In this document: positions 11,419-23,610 of the stretch, one piece after another
Layout: each line of letters opens with the position of its first letter
How positions within the stretch are numbered: position 1 is the stretch's first letter
Assembly (NCBI GenBank): GCA_963921935.1
Contig: OY998185.1
Coordinates: 30,782,487-30,846,486, forward strand
Direction: 5' to 3'
DNA: 64,000 bases
Origin: Galeruca laticollis
Taxonomy: Eukaryota > Arthropoda > Insecta > Coleoptera > Chrysomelidae
The notes under the pieces: generated by a model
Databases searched by the model: none
Seen by the model: only the letters and a program-made list of their open reading frames with translations
Told to the model about the DNA's origin: nothing
Position numbers and translations under genes: made by a program

Positions 11419-11766
11419 TTTGTTTGATTTTCTTTTGTACAATCCACGAAATCTGTGTCTCTTTTGTAGTTTGTGTACCGAGAACCTACTTAGTTCAGTC
11501 CTTAGCCTACTCAGAGCTGACCGATTTCGTTTATGTATGTAAATCTTATATTACTTTTTACCTGGTAAATATTTAAATCCGAACCTGTTAAATCCTACTT
11601 AACTTACTTTGATTTTGCTGTCTCCAATTGTGCACTCACTTCACCTCTTTATATATTACTTCGTATAGCTTTTACAATTATTTGACTCGTAATTTATCTG
11701 ATATTCAGCTTTATTACGGAGCAAATATTAAATCACTTTTCAAAACCCAGTGCCAGGACCGGAATC

Positions 11767-11782
11767 TCTATGACCTTTATAT
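11767..11782. repeat. Target-site duplication, LINE 5' side
   Basis: Exact copy of 7519-7534. The following 11783-12411 is AT-rich non-coding sequence with no recognisable gene. Confidence 0.85.
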
Positions 11783-12411
11783 AAACGTTATAATTTTATG
11801 AATAATTACATACTGCCTAGAAACAAATTTATTTTCAACATTCCTTTGTATGGGTACATTATAAATGATTTTCAATACAAAATGGACTTAATAACTTCCA
11901 TTCATGTCGTTTAAAACATCTTTTATTACGAGTTTATACAACACCTTGAAATGGTAGAGCAATTGTCTTCATTTATTTCTTTTTCAAGTGTTAAGTCGCT
12001 GAATATTATTGTCTACAGGAAATACACATATTTTGTCGTCACTGGATGCTGAAAATGATAATTTTTTTTTAGACCTATAGTCCCTACTATAACATCAGGA
12101 ATATGAAACTTTAATGCGATATTCTGCTTCTTAAAAATAATATTAAAAAAACTTAGTTTTTGTACCATTCACCATTCTGTAGGAATGGATTTATCAAAAC
12201 ATCTTACTTGTTTTTGCAATAAACTATTCAATTGTGAATAATGTATTAAATACGAAGTCAAGTATTTTAAAATACACACACTTTTCTGATGCACAGAAAT
12301 ATATGCAATTCAAGAGACTTATGAGACTAGGACAGAACTTGTGTATTTTTTCTTACAATGGAAGTTCAGTTTTGTATTCTCACCATTGGATTGGAAGTTG
12401 TCAGGTAATTC

Positions 12412-12700
12412 CCGGTGGTTCTCCGTAGGCTAGTGGATTTGTGCTCTGTCTGCTAACCAAGAGGGTTCAAACCCGGGTCCAGATAACATCATAATTAAAA
12501 ATTCGACGTGCCACCAGTCGGAAGGCTATGGCAAACCACCGACAGTATTCTTCGTAATACAGCCTCTCAAGGTAGATGTTCGGAACTGTCGGTCGCTTCT
12601 ATCTCTGATAACTGGAGAGCACAACACAGGTAGAAGTGAGAGAGGTCGCCTACATCCGATCTCGGATATGGCACTGTATAAATAATTCCCCACTAGTTCT
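12412..12700 (+). mobile_element. tRNA-derived SINE
   Basis: The head has an internal RNA polymerase III promoter: an A-box-like TAGGCTAGTGG at 12426-12436 and a perfect B box GGTTCAAACCC at 12464-12474, at tRNA-like spacing. A non-tRNA body follows, including GGCTATGGCAAACCACCGAC near 12523, of the type shared with LINE 3' ends. The outer ends are approximate; no target-site duplication was identified. Confidence 0.8.
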
Positions 12701-12863
12701 TCAATAACCAATTATCCTACACAACTTATTTTCGAATTTTTTCTTTCTTTTAACATTGTTCGCTAACTGATTGCTGAAAAGTCATTGTTCAAACTTTATA
12801 GGCAGTAACGAAAATCAACAATTTTATTTTGCTATGCTATTCATTGGAACAAAGGAAATTATA

Positions 12864-12970
12864 ATGGCGAGTAATCCCTCCTCTGGCAATGATATCAGCT
12901 TGCAAATGACAGGGTACGCTTTGGATCACATTTTGCGGACTGTTCAGTTTCTCACGGCTCAAGATTCGAG
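12864..12970 (+). CDS. Candidate first coding exon, unidentified
   Basis: ATG at 12864 opens a 36-residue peptide starting MASNPSSGNDISLQMTGYAL and ending at AG followed by GTAAAAGT, a good splice-donor match at 12971. The composition is unlike the nearby TE proteins. I do not recognise the family and found no matching downstream exon, so this may be chance. Confidence 0.25.
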
Positions 12971-13285
12971 GTAAAAGTTATCTCTAAATTTTGTAGTCGT
13001 CTCATCCTGAATGAAAAAATCGATCGACGTCACGTTCTTCGAATGGGATATAATTCAAAATTTGTAGCGGAATATAGCCAGGAAACTGGTTGCTTTTTCC
13101 TTGGAAAAACGACCAGACTTTGTTTAGTTTTGACACTATTTTCGAAACAGAGGTGTTGTAGAAGTTATTTAGTTATAGTTTAATTAATAATTATAAATTA
13201 AATATTTTAACTGTTGAATCCTGAGCTCAAAATATGAAGATTCAACATAAATCACTTAGATAAAATGTGGCTCCTGACCGAGTTA

Positions 13286-13396
13286 CAGGGTGTTTTATTT
13301 AAAAATTTAAAATCTATTTGTACTCAGTTCTTTAAAACTATTTGACGTATACTTGTCATGATTGTCAGGATGAGTAGGTAATGTACACCCTACTAA
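13286..13396. repeat. Possible short MITE with ACAGGGTGT/ACACCCTAC ends
   Basis: Starts with ACAGGGTGT and ends with ACACCCT, about 110 bp with no coding potential. Related ACACCCTGTA ends occur near 25930, 26033 and 53782. The rest of 12975-14053 is non-coding AT-rich DNA. Confidence 0.35.
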
Positions 13397-14050
13397 ATTA
13401 TGTTAAATAAACGTTTCTGGTTACAACCAGAAGTGTACGACAGGGGCAAGTGACTGGTTGACTTTTCCCAAATTCTACGCGACTGGCGAAATGTCCATTT
13501 TAGCACAATTTTTCGATACTCCAACACTTTCTATGTAAATAAATAATGTACTCTTCCTTAGTACCAGTAAAATCATTATTTTTCGAGATATTTGAAGTAA
13601 AACAGGAAGCTGCATAATTATTTTGATTAATATTGTTTAAGTAATAATTGTGTCGGTGTTTGTTGGTCATAGGATTGCATTTATTAATCAAATGAAACCT
13701 TAACCAGTATTAACAAAAAACATAACTTTATTTATTGAAATTTCTTGAAAGGAATATATTTAAAAATAAATTGTCGTTCTCAAAAGAACCATTTTATTAA
13801 AATCTAAAAAAGAAAGATTTTTAAGAAGACTTAAATGTCAAAAAGGCTATATATTCTAGCCGAAACGTCAATAAATATGATTTTCAAACTGAATTTCTGT
13901 AAATTCTCCTAATCCCAAGAATCTTTAGAAACAGTATATCAAAGGTGTCCAAGAACATTTCTAGGGGTAGCAGTCAACAGTGATGAGATATCAAACACTA
14001 CATCCAGTTGTTGATGAGCATATATTGTTAAAATACTTCAGTCAAACGTA

Positions 14051-14053
<3 letters not shown>

Positions 14054-14105
<52 letters not shown>
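14054..14105. repeat. (TA)n microsatellite
   Basis: About 26 TA units directly to the left of the foldback element. Confidence 0.97.
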
Positions 14106-14107
<2 letters not shown>

Positions 14108-14117
14108 CTTTTTTTTT

Positions 14118-14271
14118 GGGCATCAGGTTAATGTTTAGCAATAAATTGAAAACGTTTTCAATTTATTGCTAAACATCAATGTATAAAATTTTTGAAAATG
14201 CTCCGAATTAGAGAGCGAAACGTCAAATAAAAACATAAATTGATACAGAATTTACGATTAACCTGATGCCC
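14118..14271. repeat. Foldback element with nested inverted repeats
   Basis: The outer 15-bp arms GGGCATCAGGTTAAT (14118-14132) and ATTAACCTGATGCCC (14257-14271) are exact reverse complements. Inside the left arm, 14132-14175 is a perfect 44-bp palindrome with no loop. The space between holds a hammerhead-like motif (14188-14228). A short TA run follows at 14326-14338. Non-coding. The next 1.9 kb (14340-16231) shows nothing recognisable. Confidence 0.8.
14188..14228 (+). ncRNA. Variant hammerhead-ribozyme-like motif (U3-A8)
   Basis: Stem I AUUU/AAAU, core UUGAAAA, one extra U, stem II GCUC/GAGC, then GAAA, the self-complementary ACGU and C17. Lies inside the foldback element. Confidence 0.45.
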
Positions 14272-16230
14272 AAGAAAAATGAAAAAAAATTATATATAAG
14301 GTTAAAGAAAAACAAATAATTTTTTTATATATATATATTATACTGGATTGGTATTCCTGTGATACCTTTATTATTGTAAAGTAGTTCAGTTGATATGAAT
14401 TATTAGTTTTAGTTTGCCCGGTATATTATAAATTTTTAAAATAGGTCATAAAATAATTATATCTAGCATGAGAAACTCTATGATCTCAATGTAGGGTTCA
14501 TATGTTAAAACAAAACTATTTTAATTTCAATTAAAAATAAAATAAAATCCTTGCATTTAAATAAATAAAAAAATTTGATCAAAGAAAATACTTGCTTTTA
14601 TTTCTTAATAAAATCCTAGAGACGGTCCTGTATGCTCGATTTCAAACCCCTCCAACGATTCAAAAATGTCTGGTCAATACTGCCAACTGCTGAATATAGA
14701 TGGAGCAATCATCAAGAAATGAAGCTTCTCAACAATATAATTTCAAGTCTTTCAAATGGAAAAAACGTTATTTAATATTTTGAAAACAAATACATCATTC
14801 TTTTACAAAAAACTCATGAAAACAAACTATCTATGATGATCATTCATTCAACAAAACATACACACAAATGAAATATTATTATTGTGTGATTACAAAATAG
14901 GCAATATTATATACACATTTAAAAAAACGAATCTTGTTACAAATTGTCTATGAAATAAAGATGGCGAAAATAAAGATGGTTAGAATATATGAAATATCAA
15001 AGTTCAAATCTTTGCACAACACAAGTAAGTTTATTTAACCTTTTTTATATGAATGAAATAGTTTTAAATACCTGTTCACTGTTCCATACTAATACACCTC
15101 AATAATTGTTTTTAGATTACCTCCTGGAAAGCCAAACAGCCTGCCGTGCTTGGATAATAGATAAAGTTGATCTTACATTTCATCCACATCAATACATTTT
15201 GAATGGAGTTCCATAGTCCAGTCCTTTCTGAAATGTATCGTGGAGACACCATTCCCACAATACAATATTTTACTTGGATATATAAAATGAAATCTTACGG
15301 TCAGTACTCTATAATTTCTATCAATTATTTGTCAAATCTAGGTATATTTACTTGATTTATAAATCTGTTGCGTTACATTTAAGAATAATGCATTTCTTTT
15401 ATAGTTACCACTCCAATATGCTGCTTTTCGAGAAGTTTGAATTATTTTTCTAAAAATTTTGCCCTTCACCCATTCCCCTTTACCAAAAAGAATTCTACCT
15501 AGTGAATAGTGTAAATTATCAACAAATTTTTGTATTCAATTTTTTTTAGTTATTAATACGCTTGTCGCTGATAAAAATATTTCAAATCGACTCCACCAAT
15601 CAAAATTGGCTATAAAAATTCTTGTTGATAAATTTCAATTCAAGTTATAAATTGCTCCTCTATCCTTCTAGGACATTCTGTTCAAAGTCTTTAAATGATC
15701 AAATCTTACATATTACTTCCTTCAAATTATGTTCCAAAATATTTATTAAATGACAGCTCTTTTTATTTCAATTAAATCTATGCGGAATGACAATTCATTT
15801 CACAAATGTCATACTTTATAAACTTAATGTTATTATTTGACTTTCTACCTTGACATATATTAAATAATTACACAATGTTATCAGAAAACTTCTTTTAATA
15901 TCTAATTATTACTTTTGAAAACAAATCATAATGTTTTTACTTTTACTATGTGAGAAATAGATTGTTAAAATTTATATGATGCAACGTTCAAAATTCTCTC
16001 TCTTACAGGCTAAAATCATGTTATATATTTCACATATGTATTTACAAAGTGTATTTAAAATTTCCTTCCTAGTTCTACATTTTGACTCTTGTTTTCTTTC
16101 TTTATTGAATAACGATGGATACAGATTGTCTTCATATCGGATGATTTGAAAAAATTAAATTCTAAAATTTTGTATTTGCTTATAGTGTGTAGTATTTCAT
16201 TCCATATTATAGTATACATAGTGTTGCCGG

Positions 16231-16231
<1 letters not shown>

Positions 16232-16281
<50 letters not shown>
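16232..16281. repeat. (TA)n microsatellite
   Basis: About 25 TA units. The flanking 16282-17206 has no gene; 17067-17157 is bounded by the inverted ends GTGTGTAAAG and CTTTACACAC, which may be a small MITE. Confidence 0.95.
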
Positions 16282-16284
<3 letters not shown>

Positions 16285-17206
16285 CTATTGGTAATATTTG
16301 GCAGTATTCATTAGATTTTAAGGAAATGCTGAATCACGTCAATTTTTGTTCTAAGGGGGACACATTTTTACGATACAGACATCTGTCATTTGTCAACCCC
16401 CTCCCTTCCACTTCCCCAACCCCTTATTTTTAAATAGGGAATATACCATGTGAAGCACACAAAGTTTAGGGTTTGTCTCAGACCTCAAAATGGATTTATT
16501 TCTCTTAGCTATGGAAAACTGGAATTTATTGATAGTTTAGACGGTTTTTAATAAATGGGTAATTGTTTTTAAAAACACTTTATAACAGCATCAGTCATTA
16601 CTTCATCATTTTTAAATCAAAATATTCCGAAAACGGAACACAATATCGAATTAAAACAAGACTACCTTTTTGGTCTAAAATTGAATGATAGTTCACATGA
16701 AACATGGACTAGAAAATTTAACCTCAAAAAAATTATGTTCAAATCTACACGGTACGAATCGTGTAACTAGCGCTCTCTGAGAGAGGCAGGTATAAAAAAT
16801 TTATTAAATCAGCACATCATTAGAAAGGCAAAAATATTTGAATATGCTGCAAAACCAAATTACTTCTGCCCTTATACAATTAGGTGTCAACTTCAATGAT
16901 ATTTGGTACTAACATGACGGTGGTGCATCGCATAATTATCGATTAGCAATAATTTTGAAGATATGATTTAAATTCATTGAAGAATTAAGAAGCTTTTTTT
17001 TATTTTTTAATTTATTACCTATCAGAATATTAGTTTTATTTAAAAATAGTTATTTATGTAACAAGTGTGTAAAGTAGCCTTTTTTCGACGAATGTGAATA
17101 TTTCCTGCGGCTCATGCGATAATCACATGAGTCGTAAAAAGCCTTTACACACGAATTGCATACACTATTTTTTCTACTACTGAAATTTTTATCAGAATAC
17201 AGAAGT

Positions 17207-18451
17207 TTAATAGTAATTGGCCACTCTGGCGATACCATTTGAACCAGGAAACACTTTTACAATTCTACCCAACTTCCAATGTAAGGATGGAGAATTATCC
17301 TCTTTAATGATGACTAAATCGTCGGGTTTCAGTGGATTTTCTTTATTTAACCATTTATTTCTTTGCTGGAGAGTATTTAAGTTATCTGTGTGCCACCTTT
17401 CCCACACATCTTGTTGCAGCCTTTGCAAAAGTTGCCAACGATCCAGTTGATTCAATTTTAGATGTGTGAGATCGGGATCAGGCACCGCAGTGGGTGGTTC
17501 TAACATGAGAAAATGACCCGGAGTAAGTACCGAAAGATCATTTGGATCCGAACTTAGGGGATATAAAGGCCTAGAGTTCAGTATTGCTTCTATTTGAGTT
17601 AGGAGTGTGTAAAACTCCTCAAAAGTCAAAACTTGTGATCCAACGACACGGAAAATATGAGATATTACAGAGTTTATGCCAGCTTCACTCAGTCCATTAA
17701 AATGTGGACCGGAAGGAGGAGAAAATTAAAACTTAATTCCCTCAGACTCCGAAGCCAATTGCATATATTCATTGAGCATTCTAGAAGCCCCAATAAAATT
17801 AGTGCCATTGTCGCTAAAAATCTGTGAGCACCTACCACGCCGTGCTACAAAGCGACGTAATGCTGCTACAAATGCATCAAAAGAGAGACTGGAGACTAAC
17901 TCTAGATGAAGTGCCTTTGTTGCAAAACATACAAAAAGGCAGATATATGCCTTTTGAGACTTGATACCGCGTCCCTTAAGAGGTGTAACCAAAAAAGGCC
18001 CACCATAATCCACCCCAACACAAGCAAAGGGTTTAATTTGGGTGATACGACGAGGAGGTAAATTTCCCATAAAAGGGGTATGTGACACTGGTTTTAGTCG
18101 GAAACATCGATGACATTGGTTCAAAACTCGACGAATTGCTCGTTTAGCGGAGAGAATCCAAAAATTTTGAGAAATGAGAAAGTGTACATGCTGAAGCCCC
18201 GGATGACAGTGCTCTTTGTGAATACTTTCTACGATTAAATCAGTCAACCGGTGCTGACGAGGTAAAATAGCCGGATATTTTTGATCATATGCTAATCCTG
18301 AAAACTGTAAACGTCCCCCCACCCTCAGGATTCCACCCTTATCGATAAAAGGATTTAGTTTCCGGAAAGGTTTGGATAAAGCCGTACCGGCTATCAAATT
18401 TTCAATCTCAGATGAGAAACATAAGTGTTGTACTCTTTTAACCAAGATCAA
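17207..18451 (-). pseudogene. BEL/Pao integrase
   Basis: The HHCC zinc region is visible (HPGLQHVHFLI, CHRCFRLKPV). The DDE core has GVDYGGPF (first Asp), FSDNGTNFIGASR (second Asp), and GLSEAGI with Glu just beyond a TAA nonsense codon at about 17726. The conserved C-terminal tail LHWKLGRIVKVFPG follows. One frameshift at about 18451 separates it from RNase H. It would insert the element cDNA. The end after 17207 is missing. Confidence 0.88.
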
Positions 18452-20040
18452 AAGAGCACTTTGAAGTTCGGAATCAGTAAAGGGGCCAAAGAGTATTTTA
18501 TATTATGAATGAAACGAAAAGCATGACCAATAACACGCTTTATTTTATTTAGTGACGAGAATTTGTTTAGGAGATAGTCGAGTGTATCTAGTGACACAAA
18601 AGTAGTAAGAACTAATGGTTTTTCTTCGGGACACGATACAACAGAAATTGAAGATTCTGGCCACTGCTTCCTTGGGTTGATCAACCATGGAGGGCCAAAA
18701 AACCACAAAGAATGATTGATAATTTGTCCCGACAGTAGGCCTCGGGAGGCACAATCTGCTGGATTACAAGTCGTCTGAACAAAATGCCAACGATCCGCAG
18801 CAACCCTTTCTTGTATGTGAGCCACACGGTGGCTTACAAAGGTTTTCCAACCCCATGCGGGTGATTTAATCCATGATAAGGTTACCATGGAATCAGACCA
18901 TGCAAAAACTTCATCAATTTTGATTTTACCCTGGAAAGAACCAAGTATAAAGTCTATTAAATCAGCTAATAAAACTGCTGCACACAGTTCTAACCGCGGT
19001 ATTGAAAGGACTTTAAGTGGAGCAACTCTAGTTTTGGCACTAATTAAGTAAATCTGAGGGGTGTTATCTGTACCAGTAAACCTAAAATAGGTCACCGCAG
19101 AGTAGCCTTTTTCTGAACTATCAGAAAAGCCATGCAGCTCGCAGGAAATAAACTTCGTGGGTAAACAACGAGGTATACTGATCTGTGAGAGGAGCGGAAG
19201 TTCAGACTTGTACTGCGCCCATTTATCAATTAGATCTTGGGGAGGAATTTGGTCCCAGTCCAAGCCTAAACTCCAGAGGTATTGGAGCATATACTTAGCA
19301 AAAAAGGAAAGTGGAGCTAGGATACCAACTGGGTCGTACATCCTAGCCACTTCCGAGATAATTATACGTTTAGAACAAGACCTAGAGAGAGGCTGAACTT
19401 CATAAGAGAACGTATCTAAAGAATTATTCCACCTTAGACCTAAGACTTTAATTACAAAATCATGAGAGTCAAAAGAGGAAAGAGAGTGTTGACAATCGTC
19501 AGGAGGTAATTTTTGCATTAAGTCGGGATGATTACATGCCCATTTTCTTAAGACAAAACCCCCTTTAGCTAACATGGAAATTAATTCAGACTGCAAGAGC
19601 TTCGCTTCTTCTATAGTAAAAGCACCGGTTATGACATCATCAATATAAATATCTGAAGAAAGTGAAGTTGCAGCTCGAGGAAAATATTTTCTTTCTTCGT
19701 GAACTAACTGATGAATAGTGCGAAGAGCAAGAAAAGGAGCCTATGATACACCATAAGTTACAGTGGTAAGCTTAAATTCTTGAACAGGATCTTGTTGAGA
19801 AAATCTCCAGAGAATCCTTTGATAATTCTGATCCTCTTCCGTTATTAAGATTTGCCTGTACATTTGTTTGATATCGGCGATAAAAACAAAGGGATGCAGT
19901 CTGACTCGTAGTAAAATTCCTACGATATCCTTTTGCAACTTTTGACCGACAAGAAGAGAATCATTTAGAGATATCCCCATAGGAGATTTAAAAGAAGCAT
20001 CAAAAACAACCCTGAGTCTAGTTGTATTACTATTACACAA
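18448..20040 (-). pseudogene. BEL/Pao reverse transcriptase and RNase H
   Basis: RT: RLRVVFDAS, SLNDSLLVG, IADIKQMYRQI (motif A Asp) and YIDDVITG (catalytic YIDD at about 19640). RNase H: HGFSDSSEKGYSAV, RLELCAAVLL, AWSDSMVTLSWI and NPADCASRG. A single TAG near 19744, after VTYGVS, interrupts an otherwise continuous frame. It is offset from the gag-protease frame by one base at about 20040. Confidence 0.9.
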
Positions 20041-21485
20041 TGATGAGGAATATAGTAAACCCTTTCAAATGACGAGGGAGGTTCTACCCGGACCATATGG
20101 CCTGTAGACAAGTAGTCTTTCATAAAGTTATTATATTCAGAATACAGCTGAGAATCTTTTAGAAGACGCAGTTCCATGGCTTTTAATCTCTTAAGAGCAG
20201 GTGTTCTAGTATCCCCAAAAAATGGATCAGGACTTTTGAAGGGAAGAGAAACACCGAAACGACCAGTAGCTAACCTTATGTAAGACTCTTGGAAGATAGT
20301 TTCACATTTCTTATCTTCGTCCGATATTTGATAAGATGGAGGGATGCCCTCGAGTTCCCAGAATTTTTGTAGAGTTGAATCTAGAGAAGTGAGGCATGAC
20401 AATAGAAAGGAATGAACGAGTATTTTGTGAGGAACATTCATTTTACCCATTAAAATCCATCCAAAACTCGTATTTACAGCAGTCGGTTCGCCTTCTGCTC
20501 CTTGAATTTTATCAGGTTTTAATATTTTTGAGAATACGTCAACTTCGAGCAACATGTCTATAGAAGACGAGATGTTGAACGTTTTATCGGCCAGATCTAA
20601 ATTAGCAGTGTGAGAGAATGAATCAGTAGAAAAGGAATGAACTGGCATATTATTGCAAATTTTGGATATTATTTGAGCATCTATATTAAAGGATGGGACT
20701 GTCTTTCCAAGGGGTTTTAAGGTACAATGGATGGACTTGCGGGAAAAGGTTCCACTATCCTCTACTCCACCAATTTGCATAGGAGTATCGAATCGAGGTA
20801 AACCTAATCTTTTAGCACATTTTTCAGTAATAAGAGACACTTGACTGCACCCATCAATTAATACTTTAACCTTTTGAAAATGTCCACGAGAATCAAGCAC
20901 CTCCACCTGAGCAGTAGGCAACAAATTACAAGAAGAGACTGAGGTATGTAAGACAGTAGCAGAACTACCCGGTATTGAGTCATGGCAACTGGATTCTTTA
21001 GTGGAAATTGAGGGAAATGTAGTGCCTACAACACCGCCAGTTTTAGCACCTAGCTCATCAAAATGTAACAGGGTATGATGCCTTTTCTGACAGATTTTGC
21101 ATCCACTACTGGAAGTACAATTGTTGGTAGAATGTTTACTACCTAAGCAATTAGTACACCATTTATACTGTTTAGATAACTCAAATCTCTCTTTAGGCGT
21201 TTTAGAAGAGAAAGTAGAGCACTTATATATTGAGTGATCCGACTTACATAGAGCACATTTAGTTTGTTCTGTATTAGTAAGAAAGGCAGAACTTTGAGGT
21301 TTTGCAGTTTTTATGAATGCAGATTTGTTACATGAAGAAATACTTTTCTTTGGGGCGTGTATCAATACCACCGAGTCAAATGCATCACACTGTTTCTCAA
21401 GAAACTTATACAAATCATGGTATTTTGGAATATCTGAAGATGGACAGGGATTTTCTTGTTCGAAACGATGAAGCGTTTCAGTCAA
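20041..21485 (-). pseudogene. BEL/Pao gag C-terminus, zinc knuckles and protease
   Basis: Starts in mid-Gag. Cys/His knuckles follow (CALCKSDHSIYKC, CTNCLGSKHSTNNC, CKICQKRHHTLLH). A retropepsin-like region then reads KVLIDGCSQVSLITE, where the usual D(S/T)G triad is replaced by DGC. It ends in the leader of RT (VYYIPHHCV) before a frameshift. The start is a TTG created by the frameshift, not a real initiation site. Confidence 0.85.
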
Positions 21486-22224
21486 TTTTTTTGCTTAACA
21501 TGTGAAAAAGTATAAAATCCCAATCGTTCACCGGCAATCCCAATTTTTTAAGAGCTTCTAAATTATCGAAAAATAGTGCCAACACTTGCCTCAGCGCTTT
21601 TGGACATTCAAAATTTATTTTCTGAGTATTATAAATTTGTTCCCAGTAGAAGGTAGCTAATGCACGACTATTTTGGAGGTGTTTTACTAATTTTTTGTAT
21701 GCTACCTCATAATTGTCTTCCGTAAGATTGATATTTTTAACGAGAATGAGAGCTTCACCAGAGAGTGATGAAATTAAATATCTAAATTTTTCGACGCTAG
21801 AGTGAGATGTATTATTATGAATTAGAGATTTATATAAATCAAAAAAGGTAGGCCACAATTTCATGTCTCCAGAAAATACTGGAATATTGAGTGTGGAGGT
21901 TTGGTTCTTGTTATCAGGAGTAGAAGCAGTATCAAATAATTCAGAATGAATCGTTAATATATTATAATATTGGTCATCCACTTGTTGACGAAGAAGTGTT
22001 TCCGTACCTACGTCGGCGTCTTCACTTGCAGAAAACATTGTAATAATAGCAGTGTGTTGAATATTGAATTCACTATAAAAAGACTTTAATTCTGATGATC
22101 GAGCTTTAAAATGACTATGGACACTTTTGTCAATTTTAGTTTGTTCTGCCAGATTATAAAGAATTGAAATTCTATCCACCGCAGACTCCCTCAGTGTTTT
22201 TGCTTGACGCAACCTAGCAGCCAT
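21478..22224 (-). pseudogene. BEL/Pao gag N-terminus
   Basis: 248 codons from ATG at 22224. Shows the conserved BEL capsid motif LPVFSGD-type (NIPVFSGDMKLWPTFFDLYKS), then KFRYLISSLSGEAL and WDFILFHMLSKK. It runs out of frame at an A7 run near 21485, beyond which the same protein continues in another frame. Structural protein of the particle. Confidence 0.85.
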
Positions 22225-22950
22225 TTTTTTATTTATTTGTGAAGGAGAATGAATCCAAAGCTAACTGAACAATTAAACAAAAGAAGAAAAATTGCTCTAT
22301 TGCTGATAAACAATCCCAAAGTAACCTTTTTAGAAATGTTTATTCTTACTGATAACGATATATGTATTGAAAAAGTTCAAATTCAATCTCAAAAAATAAT
22401 CCTTGAATAAAAATTCAACTAAAATTTCGGTGAAATAATCATTTTTGGATTCAATCAACTATTTATTACATCGAGAGTTAAACGTCAGTTATTAAAACTA
22501 GAACATTAAAGTAGGATTTGAATTATCAAGAGATGTTTTATTAAATAAAACAAATAGTATTGGCATGAAATATCCACTATAAACGAGAAATATGTTAGTC
22601 ACATTAAAGAGCGCAACGTTATTTCAATACGTATACTAATACACAATTAACAATATCTCTTTTTATTTTTAAATATTATTAAATTAAATAAGTGTGAGAC
22701 AAACTGTATACAGTGTTACCGTTGTTCAGAATAAATAAAGATTGCCTTTAAGTTCCAAACTAATCGATAAATTTACTGTAATTAGCAAAAAGTTGATTGT
22801 TTCAGAGCAAAAAATTAATAGTGCCAATGCCAATTGACCTTCAATATTAATAAATTTACCTGTTTAAAAATTACGAAAATTATTATTTATTTTAAAATGA
22901 TAGAAATATTAATATTTTAACTGAAATTTGAAATGAGAAAAACATTAAAT

Positions 22951-23260
22951 CCGCCGAAGTGACCAAAAAAGATGTTGAATTTGGGTAGAAAAGTTGACCG
23001 ATTGGGAATTAAAATCGTCAAAGGATTACTTCTTACCTTTTTTTCTCCTGACTTCTTCCAAAGGTTGCAACCTTTCCCTTCTAATAAATGGACTGTATCT
23101 TCTTATGTTAGGGTTGGTATCGTGAAACACTGAAGATCGGCACTCGCGCACAAGTTTCGTTAAGATGTGTATGTATTCTCTTCGAACCCGTATATCGAAG
23201 TGACAGATAGTAGTTAACTATTTAACCTGATTCGAAGACCAGTGTTGTATACAGTGTGTC
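22951..23260 (-). repeat. Probable BEL 5' LTR and primer-binding site
   Basis: TGGTCACTTCGGCGG at 22951-22965 (minus) is positioned and built like a tRNA primer-binding site just after an LTR. Upstream to about 23260 is a less AT-rich block beginning near ACACTGTATACAACACTGG. LTR limits are inferred; without a second LTR they cannot be confirmed. Confidence 0.45.
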
Positions 23261-23350
23261 CTCGAATAAGGCAAGACAATAACCATTTGACGTTATTTAA
23301 TTATGAATAGCGGTCAATTTACAAGCATTGAAAACTTATATTAAAAAGAG

Positions 23351-23353
<3 letters not shown>

Positions 23354-23405
<52 letters not shown>
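23354..23405. repeat. (TA)n microsatellite
   Basis: About 26 TA units. Confidence 0.97.
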
Positions 23406-23411
<6 letters not shown>

Positions 23412-23610
23412 TAAAGTATATCCTAAAAACTAAACAGTAATTTTCTTTGCGCAATAAAGTAGGTTTAATTTTTCTTGAGAATAAACTATAACGCTTTTAT
23501 TGATTCTTAATAGAATATATTATATATTGATTAATATTTTGAACATTTCAATCAAAATTACAACAAATTAACAAAACAACAGACGAATTCAATTATTAAC
23601 AATACTAATA

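Larger units (their letters stand above)
7535..11766 (-). mobile_element. Full-length LINE with 16-bp target-site duplication
   Basis: A 4.23-kb insertion between exact 16-bp direct repeats. On the minus strand it has a 5' leader (11766-11419), ORF1, a 32-bp gap, then ORF2 with endonuclease and RT. The 3' end is A-rich (GAAAAGAAG) rather than a long poly(A). Intact ends, a perfect duplication and only one frameshift mean a late insertion. The RT resembles RTE- or L1-related insect LINEs (YRAICLAQTSYKVYTKIIEKRL); the exact clade needs a tree. Confidence 0.9.
17207..23260 (-). mobile_element. BEL/Pao LTR retrotransposon, nearly complete but broken
   Basis: The minus-strand order is LTR and primer site, gag, zinc knuckles, protease, RT, RNase H, integrase: the Semotivirus (BEL/Pao) order. 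It has three frameshifts and two nonsense codons. The 3' end is lost after the integrase; no second LTR was seen below 17207. The 22225-22950 leader is long for the group and may contain a further insertion. Confidence 0.85.

Noticed and set aside
7553..11542. Long plus-strand open frames opposite the LINE
   Set aside because: They are antisense to ORF1/ORF2, with Ser/Phe/Leu-rich random-looking composition and no motifs.
12414..12482. A functional tRNA gene
   Set aside because: A and B boxes are present but a full cloverleaf is not, and the sequence runs into a SINE body.
13838..13885. Another hammerhead motif (GGCUA/UAGCC, GAAACGUC)
   Set aside because: Stem II and the 3' core are present, but the 5' core is not recognisable (G5 missing) and stem I is not seen.
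21470..21500. Programmed ribosomal frameshift between BEL gag and pol
   Set aside because: The break lies inside Gag, and BEL elements normally have one frame; a simple indel in A7 explains it.
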